Assembly (NCBI GenBank): GCA_037693485.1
Contig: CM075349.1
Span: 66,815,001 to 66,879,000 of the forward strand
Direction: 5' to 3'
Length of the DNA: 64,000 nt
Origin: Kitagawia praeruptora
Taxonomy: Eukaryota > Streptophyta > Magnoliopsida > Apiales > Apiaceae
The notes below the pieces were generated by a model. The model had not been told where the DNA came from and made no database searches. It saw nothing but the letters and a program-made list of their open reading frames with translations. This document shows, piece by piece, positions 12,026 to 20,912 of the stretch. Both the position numbers and the translations under genes were made by a program. Within the stretch, counting starts at the first letter, position 1. The number at the start of each line of letters is the position of its first letter.

Positions 12026-12264
12026 TCCTTTTAATTTGAACTTTTAAGATTATGACAATTTGGATTTGTAATATCTATTTCAAGATGGTGGTAATAACTC
12101 AGTAACATTTTAATTTCGTCTCTGAGCCTATAATCTGTAAATGTTATGTTTGACTGAGGGGTCACAGCATGCAAAAAGGAAGATTGAGAGTAATGTTTAT
12201 TAAAATGGGAATTAAGGATTTAGTGACAGCCTGGATCTCCGACCCCGGATCTAGGGGTGTTACA

Positions 12265-13397
12265 TCATTCTTGGAAGAGCTTAACAGCAGTGTCATCCTC
12301 ATAACCTCCAAATTCGAAAGTACTGAAACTGTCTCAATGATAGTGCAGGGGTTAGGCTTTGAGGATGTCCTGATCCGGGGCCTTTCTGGAAGAAGGTTTT
12401 TGGCATTTTTCAAGAATGCCGTCGACCTCAAAGAGGTAGACCTGGACTTTCTTCGGGTTGGTTTTGAAGAAGTTAAATTGGTTGAGTTGAAAGATTTGAT
12501 CCCGACAAGGAAAATATGGTTAGAATGTAGGGGTTTGCCATGCAAGCATGGACGGAAGATAATTTCATTAAAATTCTGAGCAAATGGGGAGATATAATCC
12601 ATTTTGCCACTGTTCTGGATGATGAAAATTTCTATCTAAATCCGAGATTTCACGTAGAGACGAGTTCAATTCATAAAATAGATTCTTTAGAAAAGATAAT
12701 CATTGAGGGGTCAGAATGGCAAATTAGAGTATTGGAGACTGAAGCTAACGACATAACTCTTAGTGATCCACAGAGATTTTGGAGTCCACAGTCTCGGTCA
12801 GTATCCAAGCCAGTTAACTCAGGAATCCAGCAGCAGAATTGTTTCTCAGGGTCGGAGTTTTCAGCTAAGGAAAACAAGGAGGGCACTTTGGATTTGCCTT
12901 CAGACTATTCAAAGTTGAAGGTCGAAAACAGTGGTAAGAAATCTGAATCTCTGTCTAGTAATGAATTCATTAATCCTGTAACACCTCCGGAACAGAGCAA
13001 ACAAGCCTTTTCAGAAGAAGTTAAAAACGAAAATCATATTTGGAAAACTAGAGAGGATTCAGAATGTTCTAACTCGGAGGTTAAATCGGAGATTTCCCTG
13101 GTTAAAACTTGGTTAGAAGACTCTATTGGAGATGATCTAGCTAATAAATGCTTGTCAAATCCTTCTTTAGTTAGTGCGATGCAGAGTCTGATGTTAAAAA
13201 GCCAGAGGGGTAGGCCTAGAAAAGGTATGACCAGGAAGGAGAATAAATTCTTTAAGCTTCCCAAACTCAGAAAGAATAGGACCTACTCTGGATTTAAACT
13301 AGCAGATATTGATCCTATGGGTTTTTTCAAGGACGAAGCAAGAAACTTTTATGAGACGGGGATCTTATTGGGCTTAATACCAGATTATGAAGAGTAA
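12265..13397 (+). pseudogene. LINE ORF1-like fragment (DUF4283-type domain), 5' truncated, one frameshift
   Basis: From 12265 the sequence encodes a DUF4283/RRM-like region ending KIWLECRGLPC. The reading then moves by one base near 12538-12545 and continues as QAWTEDNFIKILSKWGD, the next part of the same domain, so there is a one-base deletion. The second ORF (12540-13397) goes on to a serine- and charge-rich linker, a basic RGRPRKGMTRKEN stretch and a C-terminal ETGILLGLIPD segment. Plant L1-type LINE ORFs have this combination. No endonuclease or RT region follows; the 3' UTR comes straight after. The 5' end is cut by the Tekay-2 insertion. Confidence 0.7.
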
Positions 13398-14094
13398 ATT
13401 CCTTTGCTCTTATCATAGAGATTTTAATGCTCTACCTTATCAGTTGACATGTGGTTTGGAAGCTTCAGCTGGATTCTAAAGAATCCCATTTTCAGATTCT
13501 GCAGTTGCTAAGTCATTTTCTGGGGGTTTTAGCTTTTTCTTTTCTATTGTTGTGTTTCATTTTCGCTCTACAGAGGGTTTGAGATTGTTGTGAGTTGTTA
13601 GTTCGTAATTTGGGGTGCATATGGCTTGCTAGGTTGGGGGGTTCTGGCAAGAAATTTTTAGAAATATCATGAGTTCTGTTTTATTCGGTTGAATATTTGC
13701 TTGGTTTTGATTCAATTGCAGCCCGGGTTTTATTCTGTTGTGCTGGTATTTCACAGCAGTTTTAGTGATGGTCTTTGTTGTTGCAGTGCAGTGGACTTTT
13801 TTGGGTTTTCTAGTCAAATCCTTCTTGTGGTGATCGTCTTTTGCTGGGGGCTTTTCCGGTAGGATGCAGTGATTTTCTCATGTTTGGTATCAGACTGCTT
13901 TTCCTTGAAATGCTCAGTGAGGCCGTAAGAACTTTAGCTTGTGTCTCGGTTTTTTTTTTTATTGTTTTTTCCTGCAGAGCTTGTCTTTTTTCTTTTGTTT
14001 CAGTGGTTTTGCTCAGTTGTATTGTTCAGTGGCTCTCTTCTTGTAATAGCCTTCGGGCCTATTCTAATAAAATCCTTGCCTATCAAAAAAAAAA
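13398..14094 (+). other. LINE 3' UTR with poly(A) tail
   Basis: This T- and G-rich non-coding stretch ends with TAATAAAATCCTTGCCTATC followed by ten or eleven adenines (about 14084-14094). That ending is typical of plant L1-type LINEs, with AATAAA just upstream of the tail. It marks the 3' end of the LINE fragment. Confidence 0.78.
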
Positions 14095-14189
14095 TAATTA
14101 TAATGAAGTCCATTTATATTACCCATCCAGTTATATGATATGGTCCATATTTTAAAATATATTGACTCGATATTATATAAAATACACAT

Positions 14190-15100
14190 CATGACAAATT
14201 ACAAATTATTTTCTTGCCATAAATTATTTCCTTGATAATACCAAAAATTGTTAACAAATAATTTTGATTGGTTATAATTATAATGGGCCCGCCAGGGCCA
14301 TCCAATTAAATTATTTTCTTGATTATACCAAAAATTGTTAACAAATGATTTTGATTGGTTATAATTATAATGGACGGCCATCCAATTAAAATATTCCAAA
14401 ATGCTAACTAATTATTTCCTTCACAAAACACAAATTATTTTCTTGCCAAACATTATTTCCTTTCTAACAATTGTCAATTTTTCTTGGCAGTTGTTATTAT
14501 TAATGCCAAATAATTGGTTATAATTATAATGGGCCCGCCAGGGCCATCCAATTAAAACATTCTTGCCAAAAATTATTTCCTTCCACAAATTTTAAATTAT
14601 TTTAAATTTTGTTTAATGATAACAAATTACTTAAAATAAATTATTTTAATTTATTTAAAATGAATAATTGATTTATTTTAATAAATGATTTATTTTAATG
14701 ATTTTGTTTAATTTTGTGAAAATTTATTTTGTTTAATGATGTGTGTCGTTGTTGGTAACAAATTTTGGTACCCAATTTAGTACTTTTAATTACTCAAATA
14801 ATTGATATTATATAAAATACACATCATGACAAACCACAAATTATTTTCTTGGCAAAAATTATTTCCTTGACAAACCACAAATTATTTTCTTGTCAAAAAT
14901 TATTTCCTTTCTAACAATTGTCAATTTTTCTTGGCATTTGTTATTATTAATACCAAATAATTGGTAACAAATTTTGGTACCCATTTTAGTTCCTTTAATT
15001 ACTCAAATAATTGATATTATATAAAATACACAAACCACAAATTATTTTCTTGCCAAAAATTATTTCCTTGATAACTTCCTTGATAACTGCCTTTATTAAT
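14190..15100 (+). repeat. Degenerate AT-rich tandem repeat, also present inverted at 55.1-55.5 kb
   Basis: Blocks such as CAAATTATTTTCTTGCCAAA, AATTATTTCCTTGATAA and GGTAACAAATTTTGGTACCC recur several times. A second block with AATTATAATGGGCCCGCC occurs at about 14275 and 14518. The stretch 14742-15095 matches, in reverse complement, 55105-55476. There is no coding potential; short ORFs here follow the repeat period. Confidence 0.75.
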
Positions 15101-15446
15101 ATTATAATATTATTATTTTATTTTATTAAATAGAACTGCCCGTGATGTAATTAAAAAAAGACAGATGAGTTTCAAAAAAAAAAGAAAAAAGAAAAGGTAA
15201 TATGAAAATTAAAAACATGACATGTTTTAGGTGAAAAAGGTAATTGATTAGTTTATAGTAATTATAATTTTATTTATGTTATTTTACTAAATTAAATTGC
15301 TCGTAGTGTCTTTATATAGTGAGAAATTAATGTTGCCCGTGATATTTCTAGAAAAAATGAATTTTAATTATGAAATATGGAAAAGATGATACGTTTTAGC
15401 TTAAAAAGGTAATCGGTATTTATTAGTATAATAATATTATTATTTA

Positions 15447-15639
15447 GGGAATTGATAAATAAGCTTCATGAATTGATATTTAAGCTCCAATTGATATGTA
15501 AATGACATAACTACCCATGATAAACACAAAATCAATGAAATTCATTATTTAGAAATCATGGGTAGTAGTGTAATTAAAATATCTAAAAATTGAAATTGGA
15601 GCTTAAATAGTAAAAACAGGAGCTTATTTATCAATTCTC
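15447..15639. mobile_element. MITE (about 193 bp)
   Basis: The left end GGGAATTGATAAATAAGCTT and the right end, whose complement reads GAGAATTGATAAATAAGCTC, form inverted repeats. A second matched pair around TTTAAGCTCCAATT lies further in. ATTATTTA flanks it on both sides (15439-15446 and 15640-15647) as an 8 bp duplication. The AT-rich flank makes the exact duplication length uncertain, so hAT or Mutator origin is open. Confidence 0.7.
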
Positions 15640-15782
15640 ATTATTTATTTTATTAAATTGAACCACCCGTGATATAATTGGAAAAAGAGATATTGTAGTT
15701 ACATAATAGAGAAAATGTAACATGTTTTGGTTGAAAAATGTAATTGATTAGTTAATAGTAATTATAATATAATTATGTTATT

Positions 15783-15965
15783 GAGAAAACTGTTCCTAAG
15801 GTTACCTCAGGAGATTTACCTGAGGTTATAGTATAAATATTATGGCATTTTTGTAAATATTGGTAGCTTTCTTAAAATAATTTTGAAATTACAATTGTAC
15901 CCTCGTGCATTAATATGAATACCTCAGGAAATTTTTCTAGAGGTAACCTCAGGAACATCAAACCC
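15783..15965. mobile_element. MITE (about 183 bp) with 10 bp target duplication
   Basis: The inverted repeats are built on TGTTCCTAAGGTTACCTC near the left end and its complement near the right (GAGGTAACCTCAGGAACA), extended by a CCTGAGG block on both arms. TTATGTTATT is repeated exactly at 15773-15782 and 15966-15975. A 9-11 bp duplication with roughly 40 bp inverted repeats suggests a Mutator-like MITE. It has no coding capacity. Confidence 0.82.
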
Positions 15966-16086
15966 TTATGTTATTTTATTAAATAAAATTGCTCGTAGTG
16001 TTTATAACAAAGGAGAAATTTTAGTTAGATACAAAATAAAAGATATCATGTTTTACCTGAAAAGGGAAATTAATTAGTTAGTGAAA

Positions 16087-16930
16087 GTTGAATAATTTAT
16101 AATATTTTTTTTTTGCCTCCATCTCATGAGAGTCGACTCTCAAATTTAGCCGTCGGTCACCCCCCCTTTTCTCCATTTTCTTCCATCATCCATCCTCCAT
16201 TCAACCATCTAATCCCCTTCTTCTTCCAGCCCCCTCCCTTCTTCCTCATCTTCTTCATCCGTCCCCCTCTTCATCCTCACATTTCCTTCCCCTCTTCCAT
16301 ATCTACCCTATATTCTTTCATTTTTCTTGTTAATAAGTTCATTAATCTTCATCTCTGGGTGAGATTTTGATTATTTTCGTCCATCTTTTTGGGTGGTTTT
16401 ATGTCTCTCCAATGTGAGAGTTTTGGTTTTCGCTTCTTAATTGTGAGCGGGGTTTTGTTGAAAATGATTTTGTTGATGTTTTGGAGAATCTGGAAAACCC
16501 GCATTGAAACTGGATTGGTGGTGATTATTGCAAGAGCTCACCTTTCACAATTAAAGATTGTTCATTCGTTATCGGTTTTCACTTTCGGCATGTCTATAGC
16601 TGGTATCCGGCATGTAGATAGCTGGGGTGTCGCTCCTACTCTTGGGGTTTTTGAACATTGGGCTAACAATTGTTTTTACGTGATATGGTCATTTGTGATG
16701 CTGCTGCTTTCCGGGATGTTGGTGCAATATGGATTGCTCAGGATGTCTTCGACTTCGTTTTTAATTTCAAGAATTTTTAAATTCTATGTGTTAAACGATC
16801 AGAAAACAAATCAGCTAATTATGTTTAGTTTGTTATTTGTTTCTCAATCTGGTTGTAATGGCAGTTGGAGATTTGTTCTGACTGTATTATGTTATTTTTA
16901 ATGAAATTATGCATTTCGTCAAAAAAAAAA
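16087..16930 (+). mobile_element. Retroposed insert with poly(A) tail
   Basis: This block is much less AT-rich than its surroundings. It opens with a pyrimidine-rich part (about 16107-16290) that contains the palindrome GAGAGTCGACTCTC, and it ends TTTTTAATGAAATTATGCATTTCGTC followed by ten adenines at 16921-16930. AATTAGTTAGTGAAA flanks it at 16072-16086 and 16929-16943, as expected for a target-primed insertion. The two ORFs inside (16113-16370 and 16389-16901) match nothing I recognise and may be chance. It could be a short LINE derivative or a processed pseudogene. The exact 5' border is uncertain because the host repeats resemble each other. Confidence 0.5.
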
Positions 16931-17087
16931 TTAGTTAGTGAAAAATAGAAAATGTAATATGTTTAATCTAAAAAAGAAAATTAATTAGTTTTATCTGTAA
17001 TTAAGTAAGGATAAATAAGTAAAATCAACACGTACCGTACCGACCAACCAAATTTTTAATGTTTCGGCTTTTATATAATAGTATAGA

Positions 17088-17637
17088 TGTAAATAATGTA
17101 ATGTATTATAGTACAATAGATTTGATATAAATATATTCATGCTTCTATGCCTAGCAATTGATCCCGACAAAAAACATCCTTAGAAAACAAGATTAAGAAA
17201 AAAAGAGAAAAAGACATTATTTACTCTCATTTTTCTGTTTAATACTTTAACACATTATTATAATACTATACTATTATTATCTATAATTTTGGTTTAATCG
17301 TTGGTCTTAAATAACCAACTAAACCAAAAAAAATAATAATTGATTATACATTTTAGTTTTGCATTATTTTATCAAGCTAAATAGTGAAGTATTTATGATT
17401 CTCAAAGGTTCGAAGTCATAAATATATACTTAGTTGATGTTTGGTTGAGGATAATAAATAAAAGAAAAGGTAAATAAATGTTTTTATTCTCTTTATTGGT
17501 GTTTGATTTGTAAAAATTGTGATTTCATTTCACTTATTGTGGTTTAAATTTTTTCAATTTTGATTAAAACCATCTCCAATAGCATTTTGTATAATTATTA
17601 TGTAAAATAGTGATTATGCAAAATTAAATCTATGTAC
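17088..17637. other. AT-rich non-coding DNA between two elements
   Basis: This stretch lies between the putative Helitron end and the start of the old copia LTR. It is AT-rich with short homopolymers. I see no ORF, terminal repeat or recognisable family. Confidence 0.6.
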
Positions 17638-18139
17638 TGTTGGATTCGACGGGATCCAATCCATTTATTTATGGCCCATCGGGTATTATTGTCAATCTTT
17701 TAAATAAAGACTTGAGCCTAATGAATAATTAAATATATTAATAGCACTTAATTTATATATTTAATTATTACATATAATATATATCTATTTAGATATATTT
17801 ATTTATAATGGCTTAAGTACCCAAGCCCATAACTTTGATGGACGGTTATGGGTTTAGCCCATTAGGGTTGGTCCCATTATTCCCTCTATATAATCTTATA
17901 TGAGAAGAATTATACGCGTCTCATAATATTCAGAAAATACACACACCCCATCTTTACGTATAGAGGAGAATAGTGAAGATCAAAGCCCTCAAGTACTTGC
18001 GCTCTTCGGACTCTCTCAAGATTATTAATGACCTCTTTCGATTTAGGTACGCTTCCGCTATGTATCTATACTCATAGTTTTGATCAGGAGATTCATGTAT
18101 ATATATTATGTTTATTTATATACATGATTTATACTAACA
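17638..18139 (+). repeat. 5' LTR of the old copia element
   Basis: The LTR starts TGTTGGATTCGACG and ends ATACTAACA, about 502 bp, directly before a primer-binding site. It holds a TATATAAT stretch near 17885, a candidate core promoter, and a conserved-looking GC-richer block near 17990-18060. No 3' partner is in the window. Confidence 0.75.
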
Positions 18140-18156
18140 ATTGTTATCCGAGCCTA
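18140..18156 (+). other. Degenerate primer-binding site (initiator Met tRNA type)
   Basis: The bases after the LTR, ATTGTTATCCGAGCC, resemble the common copia primer site ATTGGTATCAGAGCC with two changes. The position directly after the LTR supports the call. Confidence 0.7.
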
Positions 18157-19156
18157 CTCCTTGATTGATTCTTTGAGTTAACAAATTTTAATTTATATGA
18201 TGATCATGAATGATATTGTATATTCAATTAAGATATTATACGTATTGGGTTTGTTAAAAACCGGTTGATTGAATTTGGTTGTATATTTTAATGATTGATT
18301 AAGATACATGATTAGGTTAACCATGTGTACTGTATTAACCATGTCCGATGACTTGACATGTACTGTAAACAGTTTTAATTGCCTGGTACATGATTAATTT
18401 GGTTGCAATATGTATGTTATTATTTAAATTTTTGGATAAAAAAAAGGCTGTATTGCCATCATGTTAGTACGATGCCATTATTCGTCACTGTAGTGATATT
18501 ACCGTGCCATTATTCAATGTCATACTTTATGAATTATGAGTAATTATTTAATCATTAAAATAATGGACTAAAAGTAACTACCAAACTTCCTGCCATGTTA
18601 ATCTAGTTACAAAATCATGTTTTGGTTTGGTTAATTCTGTAACCATTGTTATATTTAGTTATTTATAAATTATATTTACTAAACTTATGTTCTTTTAGTA
18701 TATATTAATTTATAATAATATTAGTTTCAAGGGATACTTATGAAATATATTAGTCCCTCACGTAAAATATTATTAATTTATTTATGGACTAATAAAGTGA
18801 TTTCTTAATTATTAAAGTATTGGATGGTCCAACGAAAATCTTTTACTTTAATTATTAGGAGAATTAAAAATCACCTAATGTACGTGTGCAAGTTGATGTA
18901 CGAATCGGCCCAACGGAAGATTTGTATATTAATTTTGTAAACGGAATTTTAAAGTTTAAATTGTAGAATTTAAATTATTTTCTGCCCAACGGTGATATAA
19001 TTTAATATTTTACTTTTTGTAATCTCATGTTTAATGATCAAATTAATTTAGTATTGATAATCGGCCCAACGGAAGATATTAATATTAAATTTAATTGTAG
19101 GAAAAAAATTTGTGTATTTAATTTATGCCATAAGGGTTGCAAAACCTTCTTCCATT
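18157..19156 (+). other. Untranslated leader of the old copia, with spaced GCCCAACGG repeats
   Basis: About 1 kb of AT-rich, non-coding leader precedes gag. In its last third the motif GCCCAACGG (or a variant) recurs at about 18827, 18908, 18984 and 19064, spaced 76-81 bp, mostly inside a longer CGGCCCAACGGAAGAT. The units between are diverged. No ORF is supported here. Confidence 0.6.
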
Positions 19157-19307
19157 ATGGCCGAAAGCTCTGCTGAGCAAAAGGCTGATTATGCAAAATG
19201 GGAGCATAGCAACCGTGTTTCCTTAATGATTCTTAAGGGCTTCATTACTAGTGCAATTCGTGGAGCAATCCCCGAATCTGATAATGAAAAGTAGTACCTA
19301 GCGAACA
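19157..19307 (+). pseudogene. Old copia gag, first part
   Basis: Starting at ATG 19157, the reading MAESSAEQKADYAKWEHSNR is the N-terminal part of a copia gag of the UBN2/DUF4219 type. A TAG stop lies at 19292-19294, where relatives probably have glutamine (CAG). After three more codons the minus-strand copia is inserted at 19308. The rest of gag resumes after 27808. Confidence 0.78.
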
Positions 19308-20579
19308 TGAAAACAACACCTAGAGGGGGGGGGGGGAATAGGTGTTATAGGCTAACAATGCTAAAATATGAGCTGTTTTGAAAAATGCTACAAACAGCTT
19401 GTTGTTTGTAATAGTACAGTTTACAAATGGCACGCTGTTTGTGTTTAATATGCAATGCAGAAGGAATAAAAACAGTAAGCAAAATGAGACACACGATCTT
19501 TTAGCCAGGTTCGACCCCTAAACCCCTATGGTCTACGTCCTGGTCCCTTACCAAACTTGGTAAGAGAATATATTATTGATCAAATATAAACCGATTACAA
19601 GATACAACAATATATCTCCCTTTTACCCTGCTGTTTACAAATGGCTTGCTGTTTGTTGCTATGAACTAACTTTCTAAGAACTACTTCCCAAGTATTCTTC
19701 TCTAGCCTAGTTCGACCCACCCAAACCTATTTGCCAACCTTGTACAACAGCAACACAATTACAACTTGAATGATACAATGATTTAAATGAATACAACTCA
19801 ACCTATAAACCCTCAGAATAATGTTTACGTGTGTGTGAAGAGGTTTGAAGGTATAAAAGAATTTTGCAATGAAAGCTTTGAAGTTGTGAGTGTGTATCTT
19901 GTTTCTGCACTTTGTTAGTTCTAGGACTGAAGATATTCAGTCTTTAAATAGATGAACAAGAATGGTTTGTTTTGCTTTGAAAATAATTCTAACGGTATGA
20001 ATTCAAGCCGTTAGAGATGATGAATTGTTTTAGCAAAAGATAGAAGCATGATCCTCTGCAAAAACTGAAGAGATGGAACGTTAATGGAGTTAAAAACATG
20101 AAGAGAATATTTGATAAGATGTGTCCCATGTGATGTGTTTTAAGTGGAGGTATGGTGGGGGAATAAATAAGGTAAAGTGACCTTATTTAATTAAAGTGAG
20201 AATTATTTTGTCTCCAAGTGTTTGAGTGGTAGAAATGTTTAACATATATTTTGAGGACCCTTACATATAAACTATATAGAATTCCCTCTTGATCTTCTTT
20301 GATTTGCCGAATGAATCTTTAAATCCATCAGACACAATCAGCTTGCTGATTGTGTAATTGGCATGCTGTTTGTGAACATTGGCTTGCTGTTTGAGGTATA
20401 CTGATTATGTAATCAGTAAGCTGTTTTAACCTGCAAAACCAAGTTAGAGCAAATACAAATGGCATGCTGTTTTATCCTGCAAAACCAAGTTAAAGCAGAT
20501 ACAAATGGCATGCTGTTTTATATCTACTAAAAAGCCAAATAGCTTACTGTTTGTGATCATCAAAACTTAAGGAGTATCA
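19308..20579 (-). repeat. 3' LTR of the minus-strand copia
   Basis: In plus orientation it runs from TGAAAACAACACC to GGAGTATCA. On the element's own strand it starts TGATACTCC right after the polypurine tract. It carries about eleven copies of the GCTTGCTGTTTG-type motif. The 12-base G-run at 19325-19336 is four longer than in the other LTR. Confidence 0.92.
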
Positions 20580-20912
20580 ATCTCCCCCTTTTTGATGATT
20601 ACAACTAATTTAGGAGAATTAGAATAACTCCCCCTAAATCCCTGCATCTCAAAATTAGATATAAAACGATGATCTAACATGTAAGAAATATAACACTAAG
20701 GGTCATATGTTAAAACATGCATGTTCCGAATAATTAGAAGCCATTCTCCTTGCCATTCTCCTAAAGTTCTCCCCCTTAATCCATCAAAAACTAAAAATCT
20801 TAAGATCAACAAATGATATGCCAAAATGTAGGATAATCAGCATACCAATTATAACAATGATAGAACAAATGGTAAGCTGATTTGACCAGAAATTACCTTC
20901 CAGCGTGCTGAT
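20580..20912 (-). other. 3' untranslated region and polypurine tract of the minus-strand copia
   Basis: On the minus strand the run AAAAAGGGGGAGA (about 20582-20594) directly precedes the LTR and is the expected polypurine tract. A second purine run, AAGGGGGAGA, lies near 20770. The rest is non-coding 3' sequence with two further copies of the repeated motif near 20874 and 20899. Confidence 0.82.

Larger units (their letters stand above)
6641..12264 (+). mobile_element. Second Tekay-type element, 3' part (Tekay-2), split by Tekay-1
   Basis: The first bases after the Tekay-1 LTR fall inside an integrase zinc-binding region (TCQRVKAEHQR), which matches Tekay-1 pol near 1945. The integrase core, chromodomain tail, polypurine tract and a 4.45 kb 3' LTR follow. 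This is what remains to the right of the Tekay-1 insertion. The LTR ends GGGTGTTACA at 12264 and is followed by a LINE fragment, so Tekay-2 was inserted into a LINE. Confidence 0.85.
7810..12264 (+). repeat. 3' LTR of Tekay-2 (about 4.45 kb, enlarged by a MITE)
   Basis: The LTR runs from TGTAAGAACCC to GGGTGTTACA. It is about 0.9 kb longer than the Tekay-1 LTR, and 488 bp of that comes from a MITE and its target duplication (11146-11633). Near 10297-10387 an AT-rich block of about 39 bp that is close to a palindrome (around TAAATATTATTTAAATATTTA) occurs twice. A short ORF starting MARTSQT is at 11795. No other coding content is supported. Confidence 0.82.
14095..17087 (-). mobile_element. Probable non-autonomous Helitron, AT-rich, with nested insertions
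   Basis: At 17087, read on the minus strand, the sequence starts A^TCTATACTATTATATAAAAG, which resembles the 5' end of plant Helitrons (TC after a target A). Leftward lies AT-rich DNA made of degenerate tandem units. About 14190-15100 holds units around AAATTATTTTCTTGCCAAAA. About 15120-16090 and 16931-17000 hold roughly 150-200 bp units with CCCGTGAT and GTAATTGATTAGTT motifs. Two MITEs and a retroposed insert interrupt it. I could not find a CTRR end with hairpin near 14.1 kb, so the class and the left border are tentative. Internal minisatellites are common in Helitrons. Confidence 0.45.

Noticed and set aside
12169..12579. A 136-residue ORF starting before 12265
   Set aside because: Its start lies in the Tekay-2 LTR. 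Only the part from 12265 belongs to the LINE.
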